Shown: piece by piece, positions 17,611 through 25,536 of the stretch | Layout of the letters: every line of letters begins with the position of its first letter | How positions within the stretch are numbered: position 1 is the stretch's first letter | NCBI GenBank assembly: GCA_011523365.1 | Contig: WTGY01000211.1 | Span: 18,623-82,622 of the forward strand | Length of the DNA stretch: 64,000 nucleotides | Direction: 5' to 3' | Origin: Caldilineaceae bacterium | GTDB taxonomy: Bacteria; Chloroflexota; Anaerolineae; Caldilineales; Caldilineaceae | Notes under the pieces: model-generated | Seen by the model: the letters and a program-made list of their open reading frames with translations, nothing else | What the model was told of the DNA's origin: nothing | Databases searched by the model: none | Made by a program: the position numbers and the translations under genes

Positions 17611-18057
17611 ATGACAGCGGCAGCGTCCAAGCAAAAACTCAAGTGGTTCCGACCGGACGTGAACACAAAGTTTCACATCGACTACAATTGGTGGGAGCAG
17701 AGCGGCCGGAATTTCCGCCTATACCTACGCGATCAGTTGTGCACGGAGTGCCGGGACAGATTCCAGGACCATAGAAACACGGAAGATGTGGATTGGATTG
17801 ACCCGGAGACGGGGGAGGTTCACCGTACGGATGCCCTGTGGGAATGTCTGCGCAGCCGTTGCACCAAGGATCCGGACTACATCAACGAGCATCTTTCGCT
17901 GACGGCGGCCTGTTTCCGCGTTTTTCTGGCGAACAACAATACGCCGTTGAGCCCATCGGAGTTGAATCAGCTTCTGCCGTGGAAACCGGCGCGCACAATT
18001 TTGCAGACGCTGGGCGGTCGCGTCGTTTATCTTGGTCTACGTCCGGTGCGCGACTAG
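17611..18057 (+). CDS. Small unrecognised protein, possible partner of the preceding gene
   Basis: 148 residues. The ATG at 17611 follows GAGGAGGGATAAGAAGGAG. It opens with KWFRPDVNTKFHIDYNWW, then LCTECRDRF (a CxxC pair), DWIDPETGEVHRTDALWECLRSRC, and NNNTPLSPSELNQLLPWKPARTIL near the end. Four cysteines in two pairs could bind a metal. The last part has a helix-turn-helix flavour (LSPSELNQLL..K.A.TIL). I do not recognise the family. The arrangement behind the 531-residue gene suggests a two-gene operon of unknown function. Confidence 0.65.
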   Translation: MTAAASKQKLKWFRPDVNTKFHIDYNWWEQSGRNFRLYLRDQLCTECRDRFQDHRNTEDVDWIDPETGEVHRTDALWECLRSRCTKDPDYINEHLSLTAACFRVFLANNNTPLSPSELNQLLPWKPARTILQTLGGRVVYLGLRPVRD

Positions 18058-18100
18058 AGAAAGGTATGGAGAAGAGAGAGCGGATCTCGCTTCTCACAGT

Positions 18101-18988
18101 TCAATTGGGGCGTTCTCCTACCGTCCCATTCCCCGCCCTGGCTAACAGATCCTGCGCGGCACGATACATCGGCATATCCACCATTTTGCCGTCGAGAACG
18201 CAGACGCCACGCCCGGCCCGTTGATGGGCCTCAAAGACGGCGATGAGCCGTCGCGCCGCGGCCACGTCGGAGAGGTCGGGCGTGAAGGCGCGGTTGATGA
18301 CCTCCACCTGGCGAGGATGGATCGCCAGTTTGCCGCGGAAGCCCATTTTCTGAACAGTCTCACATTCATCGGCCAGACCGGAATCGTCGGCCAGGTCGGT
18401 ATAGACGGTATCGATTGCCTGTAGCCCGAAGGCGGCGGCCGCGGTGACGACGGCGCTGCGGGCATAGAAGACCTCCCAGCCTTCGCGCGAGCGCTGTGCG
18501 CCGATATCGCCGGCAAAGTCCTCGGCGCCGAAGGCAAGCGCCACGATCCTGGGATCTGCGCGGGCAATTTCGGGCAGATTGACCACCCCTGCAGCACTCT
18601 CTACAATCGGCAGCAGACGCACAGTTCCGACAGGCATTTCTGCGGAGCATTCCAATTCTGTCAGCTGATTGTTCACGCTTTGCAGGTCGGCGGCGGACTC
18701 GACTTTGGGAATCACGTAGACCTGGGGCGCGGCGGCGAAGGTCTGGAGCAGGTCATCGGGCCAGAAGGGGCTATGGACGGGGTTGATGCGAATGCAGCGA
18801 AGGGGGCCGTCTTGGGGGAGTGTGCGGAAGGAGTCGACGAGAAGCGAGCGGGCTACCGTTTTGCGGGCGTGTGCCACCGCGTCTTCGAGGTCGGCGATGA
18901 TGGCGTCGGCGGGCAGGCCGGCGCCGCGGGCGATCTTGCGGGGCGAGTCGGCGGGCATGAAGAGGAGAGAGCGCAGCGGCAGGGTCAT
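18101..18988 (-). CDS. CitE-like CoA-ester lyase (HpcH/HpaI aldolase/citrate lyase family)
   Basis: 295 residues forming a TIM barrel. LRSLLFMPADSPRKI at the N-terminus, ADLEDAVAHARK (Mg-binding and substrate Asp/Glu), then IPKVESAADL, LLPIVESAAGVVNL and ALAFGAEDFAGDIGAQRS, and KLAIHPRQVEVIN near the C-terminus are all family features. Such enzymes split malyl-CoA, citramalyl-CoA or related esters; the exact substrate is not readable. No citrate lyase alpha or gamma subunit is adjacent, so it is a stand-alone CitE-like enzyme. Start ATG 18988 is chosen because the family begins there; the frame is open further upstream over Pro/Thr-rich sequence that looks non-coding. It converges with the small gene ending at 18057. 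Confidence 0.88.
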   Translation of the reverse strand: MTLPLRSLLFMPADSPRKIARGAGLPADAIIADLEDAVAHARKTVARSLLVDSFRTLPQDGPLRCIRINPVHSPFWPDDLLQTFAAAPQVYVIPKVESAADLQSVNNQLTELECSAEMPVGTVRLLPIVESAAGVVNLPEIARADPRIVALAFGAEDFAGDIGAQRSREGWEVFYARSAVVTAAAAFGLQAIDTVYTDLADDSGLADECETVQKMGFRGKLAIHPRQVEVINRAFTPDLSDVAAARRLIAVFEAHQRAGRGVCVLDGKMVDMPMYRAAQDLLARAGNGTVGERPN

Positions 18989-19227
18989 GGGCGGGCTCCG
19001 CAGGGGCGGGTGAGGCGGTGGTGTGGTGGTTGCGTACGGGTTGTGCGCTGTTCGTTTTATTTTACATGGTTTGCGCGTATATGGCAGGTTGGACCGGAGG
19101 AGAGATCCTGAAAAACTGGGATGTGTTTCATTCACCTGCAGAGGATTGGCGCAGATCCTGGAGGGTGCGACGTGCGAACTCTACTGTACCCAATTCTGAC
19201 ATTTTTGCAGTATGAATCCACTTTAGG

Positions 19228-19242
19228 TCTGACATTGTCAGA
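19228..19242. promoter_or_regulatory. Perfect inverted repeat TCTGACA-T-TGTCAGA
   Basis: Seven-base arms around one central base, with a further half-site TCTGACA 33 nt upstream (19195-19201). It lies about 180 nt before the XRE-ImmA/IrrE start and could be an operator. A 15-of-17 match to the surrounding sequence (19225-19241) is found at 21340-21356 beyond the PIN gene. Confidence 0.45.
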
Positions 19243-19380
19243 AAAACGTGGTAGGATTTGCATAGTGAAAGGAAAACCCGGGGTTACATGATATAGAACG
19301 GCCATCCATCCAAAGGGGTTGTCAGGACGGCCAGAGGTAAGTAAATCATGTGCATAAGGCAGACGGTGCGTCATTTCGAT

Positions 19381-19393
19381 AAGTAACTTACTT
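19381..19393. promoter_or_regulatory. Candidate autoregulatory operator AAGTAA-C-TTACTT
   Basis: A perfect 6-1-6 inverted repeat that ends 27 nt before the start codon of the XRE-domain gene, between it and its AGGAGG ribosome site. An AAGTAA half-site is also seen near 19335. XRE-type antitoxins usually bind such short dyads in their own promoter, so this is a good operator candidate by position and symmetry. Confidence 0.55.
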
Positions 19394-19420
19394 GTTCTCT
19401 CCCGACAGACAGGAGGCACC

Positions 19421-20641
19421 ATGCAAGGGCAGGCAGTCGAGACGATTCCTCCGCCGGTGATAGGACGCCGCCTACAGGCGGCACGCAAGGCTCGCGGCTT
19501 GACGCAGCAGGAGGTAGCCGACACCTTGGAAGTCGCCCGTACTACCGTTACGGCACTAGAAAAGGGCGAGCGGCGAACCCGGCCGGATGAGCTGATACAG
19601 ATGGCCCGACTGTATGGCCGGCCGGTGGGTGATTTCGTCGGCGCGAAGGGCGTTTTTTCCGATTTTACTTTGCTGTTTCGCGCAGCCGTCTCAAGTTTGG
19701 AATCTCAGAAGCTCCAGGGCGAGATGCAGGAGGCGGTCCAGACATTTCAACGATTGTGCGAAGACTATGTGTATCTTGAAAAGCTGAACGAGGCGTCGTC
19801 ATGCGGCAACTATCCCGCCCAATACGCGACGGGCGGGGTCTCTCCCGAAGTTGCAGCGGAGGATGTGGCCTTGGCCGAACGACACCGTCTGGCGCTTGGC
19901 GACGGGTCGCTCCTGAATTTGAGAGAGACTCTTGAGAACGATGTCGGGCTTCGGGTTTTCTGCATCGAACTTCCCGCGTGCGTGGCGAGTATGTTCAGCT
20001 ATTCGGAGTTGCTGGGCGGCTGTATCGCCTTGAACGCCCGCCATCCTTTGGACCAGCAGCGATGGTCTCTGGCGCACGAGTACGGGCACTTCCTCACAGA
20101 CCGCTTCAGGTCGGAGGTATCAATGTTGGGTGGGCAGGGTCGCTCGCGTTCCGGGGAGGGCTTCGCGGATGCCTTTGCCAATTGCCTGCTGATGCCGACC
20201 TCAGGTTTGCGACGCAGGTTTGCTGAGACGTCACGCGCGACCGGGGGCAAGATTACGGGGGCGGAGATCTGTCTTCTGGCCGGTCAATATTCCGTGTCGG
20301 TGGAAGCGTTGATGCTGCGCCTGGAGGCGCTGCGTCTTCTGTCGGGCGGGGCATGGGAGCGGTTGCGAGAGGGCGGACTCGAGGCGCAAGAAGCACTGTT
20401 GCAGCCAGATATGCATCCCTATGCCAGCGACGAAAGGGTCTTGCCAGTTCGATACCGGTACTTGGCTGCACTGGCCTACGAAGACGGTAAGCTGACCGAA
20501 GGTGAATTGGCCCGCTATCTGCGAGTCGACCGCGTAGCAGCAAGGCGACTGATCCAGGGGCTGGCACAGTCTTCGTTTCTCCATGATGGAGGCCAAGTTG
20601 GCTTGCTCACCATCGATCTCACGCGCAGCGTTTTCGGGTAG
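19421..20641 (+). CDS. XRE-family regulator fused to an ImmA/IrrE metallopeptidase
   Basis: 406 residues. An XRE helix-turn-helix at residues 13-66 (LQAARKARGLTQQEVADTL, then TTVTALEKGERR) is followed by an ImmA/IrrE (COG2856) zinc peptidase domain with the HEYGHF motif at 219-224 and a C-terminal helical tail. Fusions of this type serve as regulators in which the peptidase part relieves repression, or as antitoxins. The gene has a strong AGGAGG site before ATG 19421. It is followed after 96 nt by a PIN-domain gene on the same strand. A type II toxin-antitoxin pair is the likely reading, with this protein as antitoxin or regulator. Confidence 0.88.
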   Translation: MQGQAVETIPPPVIGRRLQAARKARGLTQQEVADTLEVARTTVTALEKGERRTRPDELIQMARLYGRPVGDFVGAKGVFSDFTLLFRAAVSSLESQKLQGEMQEAVQTFQRLCEDYVYLEKLNEASSCGNYPAQYATGGVSPEVAAEDVALAERHRLALGDGSLLNLRETLENDVGLRVFCIELPACVASMFSYSELLGGCIALNARHPLDQQRWSLAHEYGHFLTDRFRSEVSMLGGQGRSRSGEGFADAFANCLLMPTSGLRRRFAETSRATGGKITGAEICLLAGQYSVSVEALMLRLEALRLLSGGAWERLREGGLEAQEALLQPDMHPYASDERVLPVRYRYLAALAYEDGKLTEGELARYLRVDRVAARRLIQGLAQSSFLHDGGQVGLLTIDLTRSVFG

Positions 20642-20737
20642 GAGGAACCTGTTCCACAGCAGTAGAAGATGGCAAGTTCCTTCGATAGAGAACGACGGCA
20701 CTCTACCGTACCAGACGTCTGAAGGGTACACTTTTTC

Positions 20738-21307
20738 GTGACGCGTGGTTTCGACTCGATCCTACTCGATGCCAGCTGCCTGCTAAACCTATATGCGACC
20801 GGTCACCTGCGAGAGATCGCTATCGCACTGCCCAATCAGTTCTGGGTCGCCGACTATGTGGCCGAACGCGAAGCCCTGTTTGTTTGGCGTCGCAGCAGGA
20901 CTGATGGCAAGGAGGTGCACGAACCTGTAGATCTGAGTTCCTTTACTGAAGAGGGCCTGATTCAGTTGATGCGCGCGGAGGAACCGGTAGAGGAGGCCAC
21001 TTTCGTAGCGTTGGCCGCTGAACTTGACGATGGCGAGGCGGTAACCGGCGCGCTGGCCTTTCACCGGGGATGCGCTGTCGCGACCGACGATCGAAAGGCC
21101 CGCCGCGTACTTGGGCAGCTCAGTCCGCCGGTAGAATTGGTTTCCACCCTGGAAATATTGAAGTGGTGGGCGGAGGAATCCCGTATCCCCGGGGACGAAC
21201 TGAGGGCGGCCTTGGCCGAGATGCAGTCGAGCGCCAGCTATATTCCCGGCGTGCGCCATCCGCTTTACGAATGGTGGCGGTCGGTTGCGGGTCGCTCAGG
21301 GAGTTGA
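20738..21307 (+). CDS. PIN-domain protein, probable ribonuclease toxin
   Basis: 189 residues from GTG 20738, with GAAGGG 11 nt upstream. The PIN fold is shown by LLDASCLLNLY (Asp11), the acidic cluster ELDDGEAVTGALA (Asp98 and Glu100) and the third-strand ATDDRKARRVL (Asp117/Asp118), which together form the usual Mg-binding nuclease site. Typical PIN toxins are about 130-150 residues; the extra C-terminal 40 residues (SSASYIPGVRHPLYEWW) are unassigned. Its position behind the XRE-ImmA/IrrE gene points to a toxin in a two-gene module. Confidence 0.75.
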   Translation: MTRGFDSILLDASCLLNLYATGHLREIAIALPNQFWVADYVAEREALFVWRRSRTDGKEVHEPVDLSSFTEEGLIQLMRAEEPVEEATFVALAAELDDGEAVTGALAFHRGCAVATDDRKARRVLGQLSPPVELVSTLEILKWWAEESRIPGDELRAALAEMQSSASYIPGVRHPLYEWWRSVAGRSGS

Positions 21308-21344
21308 CGCGGCAGCTTTGGACATGTTGTCTCGACATCAGGTC

Positions 21345-21755
21345 TCACATTGTCGGCACTTGCGTTCGCGCGGCCCTTCTGGCCGCTATTTTTCTGAAGG
21401 CCAGCGACGCAGACAGGCCGAGCAGGCCGCCGAGCATGTCGACGGTGATGTCAAAGAGGTTGTCCGGGTGTAGTACGCTCTGCCGGCTGAGGAGCTGGAA
21501 GCCCTCCTGAAGGATGGCGGCGGCGAGTACGAGGGTGAGGGTGAGGCCGACGCGGCGGGCAGGGGTACCGGACAGGCGCTGCATCAGGAGGGCGCCCAAT
21601 ACGGCGAAGAGCAGGCTGTGCATGAGGATGTGCATCCAGGCGGGGCTGAAGAGTGTGTTGAAGATGCGGTAGGCCACGGGCGAGGGCCGGAGGAGCCAGG
21701 CCATTGGCATAAGGATTCCGATAATCCAGAAGACCAGGAACAGATTCCGTTTCAT
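21345..21755 (-). CDS. VanZ-like membrane protein
   Basis: 136 residues with four hydrophobic segments: VFWIIGILMPMAWLL, then the AWMHILMHSLLFAVLGALLM helix, LTLVLAAAILQEGFQLL, and MLGGLLGLSASLAF. The conserved H-(x)n-LF, QE.xQ and Dxx.N..G features of the VanZ family are present (MHSLLF; ILQEGFQL; HPDNLFDITVDMLGG). The family function outside glycopeptide resistance is unknown. Start ATG 21755 has AAAGGAAAGGAG upstream and fits the family N-terminus. The stop lies 37 nt from the PIN gene stop, in convergent orientation. Confidence 0.82.
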   Translation of the reverse strand: MKRNLFLVFWIIGILMPMAWLLRPSPVAYRIFNTLFSPAWMHILMHSLLFAVLGALLMQRLSGTPARRVGLTLTLVLAAAILQEGFQLLSRQSVLHPDNLFDITVDMLGGLLGLSASLAFRKIAARRAARTQVPTM

Positions 21756-22146
21756 TTTTCTCCTTTCCTTTTCCCCCTGCCGGTATCGTGCAGAGGGCCG
21801 ATGCTTACGATAACTGTTGGGCATCGATCCTGGTTCCCAGAATGGCGGCCGGGGGCCATTGAGGGGCACCGACTCGGAGGCCCTGAAGGTGGTTTTGGGC
21901 GACCTGCCAGACAGGTTCTTCGCGCCCTGAAACAGTAAAGTGAGGTTGCCCGGATCGGGTGCCTATGCTAGACTTCGCGCAGTGAAATTCAGGCCCCATC
22001 CCACCGCAATCAGTTCGCCTGTCAGACAGCAGATGAGGGCAATTTTACGCTTACCCCGGTGAGGTTGGGGGGAAACCGTTTGTCGGTTGGGCCGCAGTTG
22101 CTTGCGGTCGTCGGGACAGCTGGCGGCGTGCAAGAGAGGAATAGAG
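21756..22146. other. Intergenic region between VanZ-like and bactofilin genes
   Basis: 391 nt between divergent genes. I see no convincing promoter pair, terminator or small gene. The open frame of bactofilin extends to 22087 but lacks family sequence there. Confidence 0.45.
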
Positions 22147-22587
22147 GTGTTTCGACGAAACGAACGGCCACAGCCGGACGCGATCGAGGTTATCATTGGG
22201 CCTAGGGCCACGTACAACGGGGCGTTGCGCAGCGACAGCAGCATCCGTATTGACGGAGTGGTAGAGAGCGGCCTGCTGGAAACGCTGGCCAATGTCATCC
22301 TGACGGAGGCCGCCCGCGTCAACTGCGAGATTCGGGCCCGGAACGTGAGTATTCGGGGATATTTTGACGGCGTGATACGCGCCGACCGTGTCGAACTGCT
22401 GGCGGGCTGTTACGTGCGCGGCGCGCTGCATGTGAACAGCTTCCTGCTGGATGAGGGGGCTACGCTTGAAGGGGAGCTGCACATGCGGAGTGAGAATGTA
22501 GAGGAGTCGTTGGACCTGCCCTCAGATATGGAGACGCCACCGGACTTGCCGGGCGATCCGTCTCAGGAAGAGCCGCAGTTCAGTTAG
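22147..22587 (+). CDS. Bactofilin (polymer-forming cytoskeletal protein)
   Basis: 146 residues. The central bactofilin domain (about 18-115) is a right-handed beta-helix with the expected short repeats: VIIGPRATYNGALRSDSSIRIDG, VNCEIRARNVSIRGYFDGVIRADRV, and GCYVRGALHVNSFLLDEGATLEGEL, here read in pieces. The N-terminal tail is short and polar, the C-terminal tail is acidic and Pro-rich. Bactofilins polymerise without nucleotides at the membrane and act in shape or envelope organisation. GTG 22147 is chosen because GAGAGGAATA precedes it and the family begins near here. It is the gene before plsY, with a 97-nt gap. Confidence 0.88.
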   Translation: MFRRNERPQPDAIEVIIGPRATYNGALRSDSSIRIDGVVESGLLETLANVILTEAARVNCEIRARNVSIRGYFDGVIRADRVELLAGCYVRGALHVNSFLLDEGATLEGELHMRSENVEESLDLPSDMETPPDLPGDPSQEEPQFS

Positions 22588-22684
22588 CGTAAGCTCGCGA
22601 AAGGCAGGAGACCACAATGTTTGTTGGGCGAAGGGGGACCGGGACTGCGGCCGGCCCAGCGCGAGGAATGACGGTGCCTCTGCT

Positions 22685-23320
22685 ATGGAATTGCTGCTGA
22701 TTGTCGGGGGTGGGCTGCTCGGCTATTTACTTGGGTCGGTGCCGGTCGGTTTGCTGGCCACCAGGGTATACGGTGTGGATATCCGCACGGTAGGCAGCGG
22801 GCGCACGGGCGCGACCAATGCGTGGCGGGCGGCCGGGCTGAAGGCGGCTATCCCCACACTGTTGGGTGATGCGCTCAAAGGCGCGGCGGCAGTGCTGTTG
22901 GTTCGCTACGCGGCAGGTGCGTTTATGCCTGAGGTGAGTGCGATCGCGGTGGCTGCTGCGGCGGCGCTTGCGGGCGCGTGTGCGGTGGTCGGTCACAACT
23001 GGTCGCTTTATCTGGGCTTCAAGGGGGGTGCGGGCGGGATCACGACTGCGGCCACCATACTGGCGATTTCGCCGCTTATCGGCGGGGTCGTGTGCCTAGT
23101 GGGGCTGCTGCTGATCTGGTGGAGCCGCATGGCATCGATAGGCACCTACAGCGTGAGCGCGACCTCGCTGGTGTGCGCGGTCGTGTTTGCCGTCGCCGGT
23201 CAGACCCCCTGGCCGTATGTGATCTTTGGTCTTGTTGCCTATGTGGCCGTCACCATCTCGCTGAGCAGGAATCGGCAGGCACTCAGAGATGGCGAGGAGC
23301 GGGTGATCACCCTTTGGTAA
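22685..23320 (+). CDS. plsY: PlsY-like glycerol-3-phosphate acyltransferase
   Basis: 211 residues of membrane helices. PlsY makes lysophosphatidic acid from acyl-phosphate and glycerol 3-phosphate. The three motifs are recognisable: GYLLGSVPVG, GSGRTGATNAWRAAG, and GHNWSLYLGFKGGAGGITT. The third motif usually reads GGKG; here the Lys is replaced by Ala (FKGGAGG), and Asn in GSGN is Arg (GSGRTG). These variations could change substrate handling, so an acyltransferase-like role is likely but full activity is not proven. The start ATG 22685 fits the first membrane helix. Confidence 0.82.
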   Translation: MELLLIVGGGLLGYLLGSVPVGLLATRVYGVDIRTVGSGRTGATNAWRAAGLKAAIPTLLGDALKGAAAVLLVRYAAGAFMPEVSAIAVAAAAALAGACAVVGHNWSLYLGFKGGAGGITTAATILAISPLIGGVVCLVGLLLIWWSRMASIGTYSVSATSLVCAVVFAVAGQTPWPYVIFGLVAYVAVTISLSRNRQALRDGEERVITLW

Positions 23321-23610
23321 TCGCCCGTTTTCGGGTGTATCCTTGCCACTACTGCCTTGAGTTCAGGACATGGCGCTATGGACAAAGTCGTCGAGTTTCT
23401 GTATATTGCGGTGAGACCCTGCCATACCGAACAAAGCTCACGCGAACGGGGAAGTGTTCAAAGGCGAAACTCGCAGATTTTCTCTTGCCTTAAAGCGTAC
23501 TCCAGGTCACAACCGGGAGCATGTCCTTAAGGTGTCGGAGCCGTCGCTCTCGCCGGCAGGCAGTTTGGGGGTAGTTCACTTTAACTGTCAAGATTCATAG
23601 GAGGTAATCA

Positions 23611-25176
23611 ATGGCTGAACGCAAACAATTGACAACGGCTCACGGGGCGCCAGTCGGCGACAACCAGAATTCACTAACTGCCGGCCCCCGCGGGCCGCTT
23701 CTGATGCAGGACTATCAGCTCCTGGAGAAGATGGCTACTTTCAACCGCGAACGCGTCCCCGAGCGGGTCGTGCATGCCAAAGGTTCGGGGGCTTACGGCA
23801 CCTTCACCGTAACCAATGATGTCACGCGCTACACCAAGGCCAGAATATTTTCTGAAGTAGGTAAACAGACCGACTGCCTGCTCCGCTTCTCGACCGTCGC
23901 GGGTGAACGCGGCGCCGCAGACGCTGAACGCGACGTCCGCGGCTTCGCTGTCAAGTTTTACACTGAAGACGGAAACTGGGATATGGTCGGCAACAACACG
24001 CCGGTCTTCTTTGTACGCGATCCCTATAAGTTCGGCGACTTCATCCATACGCAGAAGCGCGATCCCAAGACGAACATGCGCTCCGGCACAGCCATGTGGG
24101 ACTTCTGGTCACTCTCCCCTGAAAGCCTGCACCAGGTCACCATCCTGATGAGTACTCGCGGTCTGCCGCAGGGATACCGCTTTGTCAACGGCTACAGCAG
24201 CCACACGTACAGCTTCATCAATGCAGACGATGAGCGTTTCTGGATCAAGTTCCACTTCAAGACCATGCAGGGAATCAAGACGTGGACCAATGCGCAAGCG
24301 GCCGAAATCGTCGGGCGGGATCGAGAAAGCTCGCAGCGAGACCTCTTCGAAGCCATTGAACAGGGAGACTTTCCGCAATGGCGCGTCTGCGTCCAGGTGA
24401 TGCCGGAAGAGGATGCCGAGACCTACCACGTCAACCCCTTCGATCTGACCAAGGTGTGGCCGCATGGCGACTACCCGCTGATCGAGATCGGCATAATGGA
24501 ACTCAATCGCAACCCGGATAACTACTTTGCCGACATCGAGCAGGCCGCGTTTGAACCCTCCAACATTGTGCCCGGCATCAGCTTTTCGCCAGACAAGATG
24601 CTCCAGGCCCGGATTATGTCCTACGCCGATGCCCACCGCTACCGCATCGGGGTAAACTATGCCGCTCTTCCTGCCAACAAACCTCAGTGCCCTGTTCACA
24701 ACTATCATCGCGACGGCAACCTGCGTTTTGACGGCAACTTCGGCGGTGCGGTCAACTATGAACCGAACAGCATGGGGGGAGCAGTCGAAGATTCCCGACA
24801 CCTCGAGCCGCCGCTCAAGGTGTCCGGCGACGCTGATCGCTACGACCATCGCGTGGGTAACGACGACTATACCCAGCCCGGCAATCTGTTCCGCCTGATG
24901 AACGAGGAGCAGAAAGAGCAGCTGTTCAGTAATATCGCCGAAGCGATGGATGGTGTGCCCGAACGCATCAAGGTGCGTCAGCTTGTCCATTTCTACAAGG
25001 CCGATCCGGACTACGCTTGCGGCGTGGCCGGAAAGTTGGACCTTACCCATGCCTCCGAGCGGGTGGCTGCCCTCGCGGACCTGTCTCTGGCTGAATTAGC
25101 AGAGAAGACCAGCGCAGAAGCATATTCGGAGCTACAGTCGGTACCGGAAGGGTCACTGGCCAAAGCCGCCGACTGA
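23611..25176 (+). CDS. katA: Catalase, monofunctional haem type
   Basis: 521 residues, the length of the small-subunit group. It breaks hydrogen peroxide into water and oxygen. The distal His ([13 protein letters not shown], His55), the distal Asn in [13 protein letters not shown] (Asn128/129) and the proximal haem Tyr in [12 protein letters not shown] (Tyr338) are all present. The ATG at 23611 follows AGGAGGTAATCA. The gene prefers C-ending codons and is less rich in GCG-GGG patterns than its neighbours, which may indicate transfer or strong codon selection. It ends 41 nt before a perfect hairpin terminator at 25217. Confidence 0.95.
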   Translation: MAERKQLTTAHGAPVGDNQNSLTAGPRGPLLMQDYQLLEKMATFNRERVPERVVHAKGSGAYGTFTVTNDVTRYTKARIFSEVGKQTDCLLRFSTVAGERGAADAERDVRGFAVKFYTEDGNWDMVGNNTPVFFVRDPYKFGDFIHTQKRDPKTNMRSGTAMWDFWSLSPESLHQVTILMSTRGLPQGYRFVNGYSSHTYSFINADDERFWIKFHFKTMQGIKTWTNAQAAEIVGRDRESSQRDLFEAIEQGDFPQWRVCVQVMPEEDAETYHVNPFDLTKVWPHGDYPLIEIGIMELNRNPDNYFADIEQAAFEPSNIVPGISFSPDKMLQARIMSYADAHRYRIGVNYAALPANKPQCPVHNYHRDGNLRFDGNFGGAVNYEPNSMGGAVEDSRHLEPPLKVSGDADRYDHRVGNDDYTQPGNLFRLMNEEQKEQLFSNIAEAMDGVPERIKVRQLVHFYKADPDYACGVAGKLDLTHASERVAALADLSLAELAEKTSAEAYSELQSVPEGSLAKAAD

Positions 25177-25216
25177 TCCTCCAGCAGGTTGTGCATTCGT
25201 TAACCTCAGCACTCTG

Positions 25217-25239
25217 AAAATGGTGGGTCGCACCATTTT
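25217..25239 (+). terminator. Rho-independent terminator of the catalase gene
   Basis: AAAATGGTG at 25217-25225 pairs perfectly with CACCATTTT at 25231-25239 across a 5-nt loop, with a TTTT run at the base of the stem. It lies 40 nt after the catalase stop codon. Confidence 0.7.
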
Positions 25240-25340
25240 GAGTCTATATCGTAGCGACGAATGTTGGTGGCGTTCTTGCAGGATTGCGCAACCGCCATCA
25301 CCTTGAAGAGGCCTGATTACAGATCGAAGCCAAGTACAGA

Positions 25341-25367
25341 GCCGACCGGGAAGCCGGTCGGCTTTTT
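25341..25367 (+). terminator. Second strong terminator hairpin downstream of catalase
   Basis: A perfect 9-bp GC stem, GCCGACCGG at 25341-25349 with CCGGTCGGC at 25354-25362, 4-nt loop and TTTTT at 25363-25367. It lies 100 nt after the catalase terminator, so it either backs it up or ends a separate short transcript in 25240-25367. Confidence 0.8.
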
Positions 25368-25443
25368 CGCGTCTATGACCGCGCAGCATGGAACCTGCTT
25401 TCTCCCGACGTCGTCCTACTGTGTGATCGCGACCGTTGCCGAA

Positions 25444-25473
25444 TTAGCACGTATGATCTATTCGTGCTAAACT
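25444..25473 (+). promoter_or_regulatory. Promoter-like site with dyad TTAGCACG-(11)-CGTGCTAA
   Basis: Perfect 8-bp arms at 25444-25451 and 25463-25470, 64-90 nt before the VOC gene. The arms overlap a possible -35 (TTAGCA) and -10 (TAAACT, 25468-25473) pair with an 18-nt spacer. The layout fits a promoter whose activity is controlled by a dimeric repressor. Confidence 0.5.
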
Positions 25474-25536
25474 GGAAAGGGTCTGCGTCAAGCAGGCGAC
25501 AAACTTACCGAATTCTGTCAGAGAAGGGGGAGATTT

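Larger units (their letters stand above)
18989..19420. other. Intergenic region with inverted repeats upstream of the XRE/PIN module
   Basis: 432 nt between the divergent lyase and regulator genes. It carries two dyads that are listed separately (19228-19242 and 19381-19393). A half-copy TCTGACA also lies at 19195-19201. No gene is supported here. Confidence 0.55.

Noticed and set aside
25177..25536. A tRNA or known RNA gene in the gap after catalase
   Set aside because: I looked for acceptor-stem and T-loop patterns and found none; only terminators and a dyad are supported.
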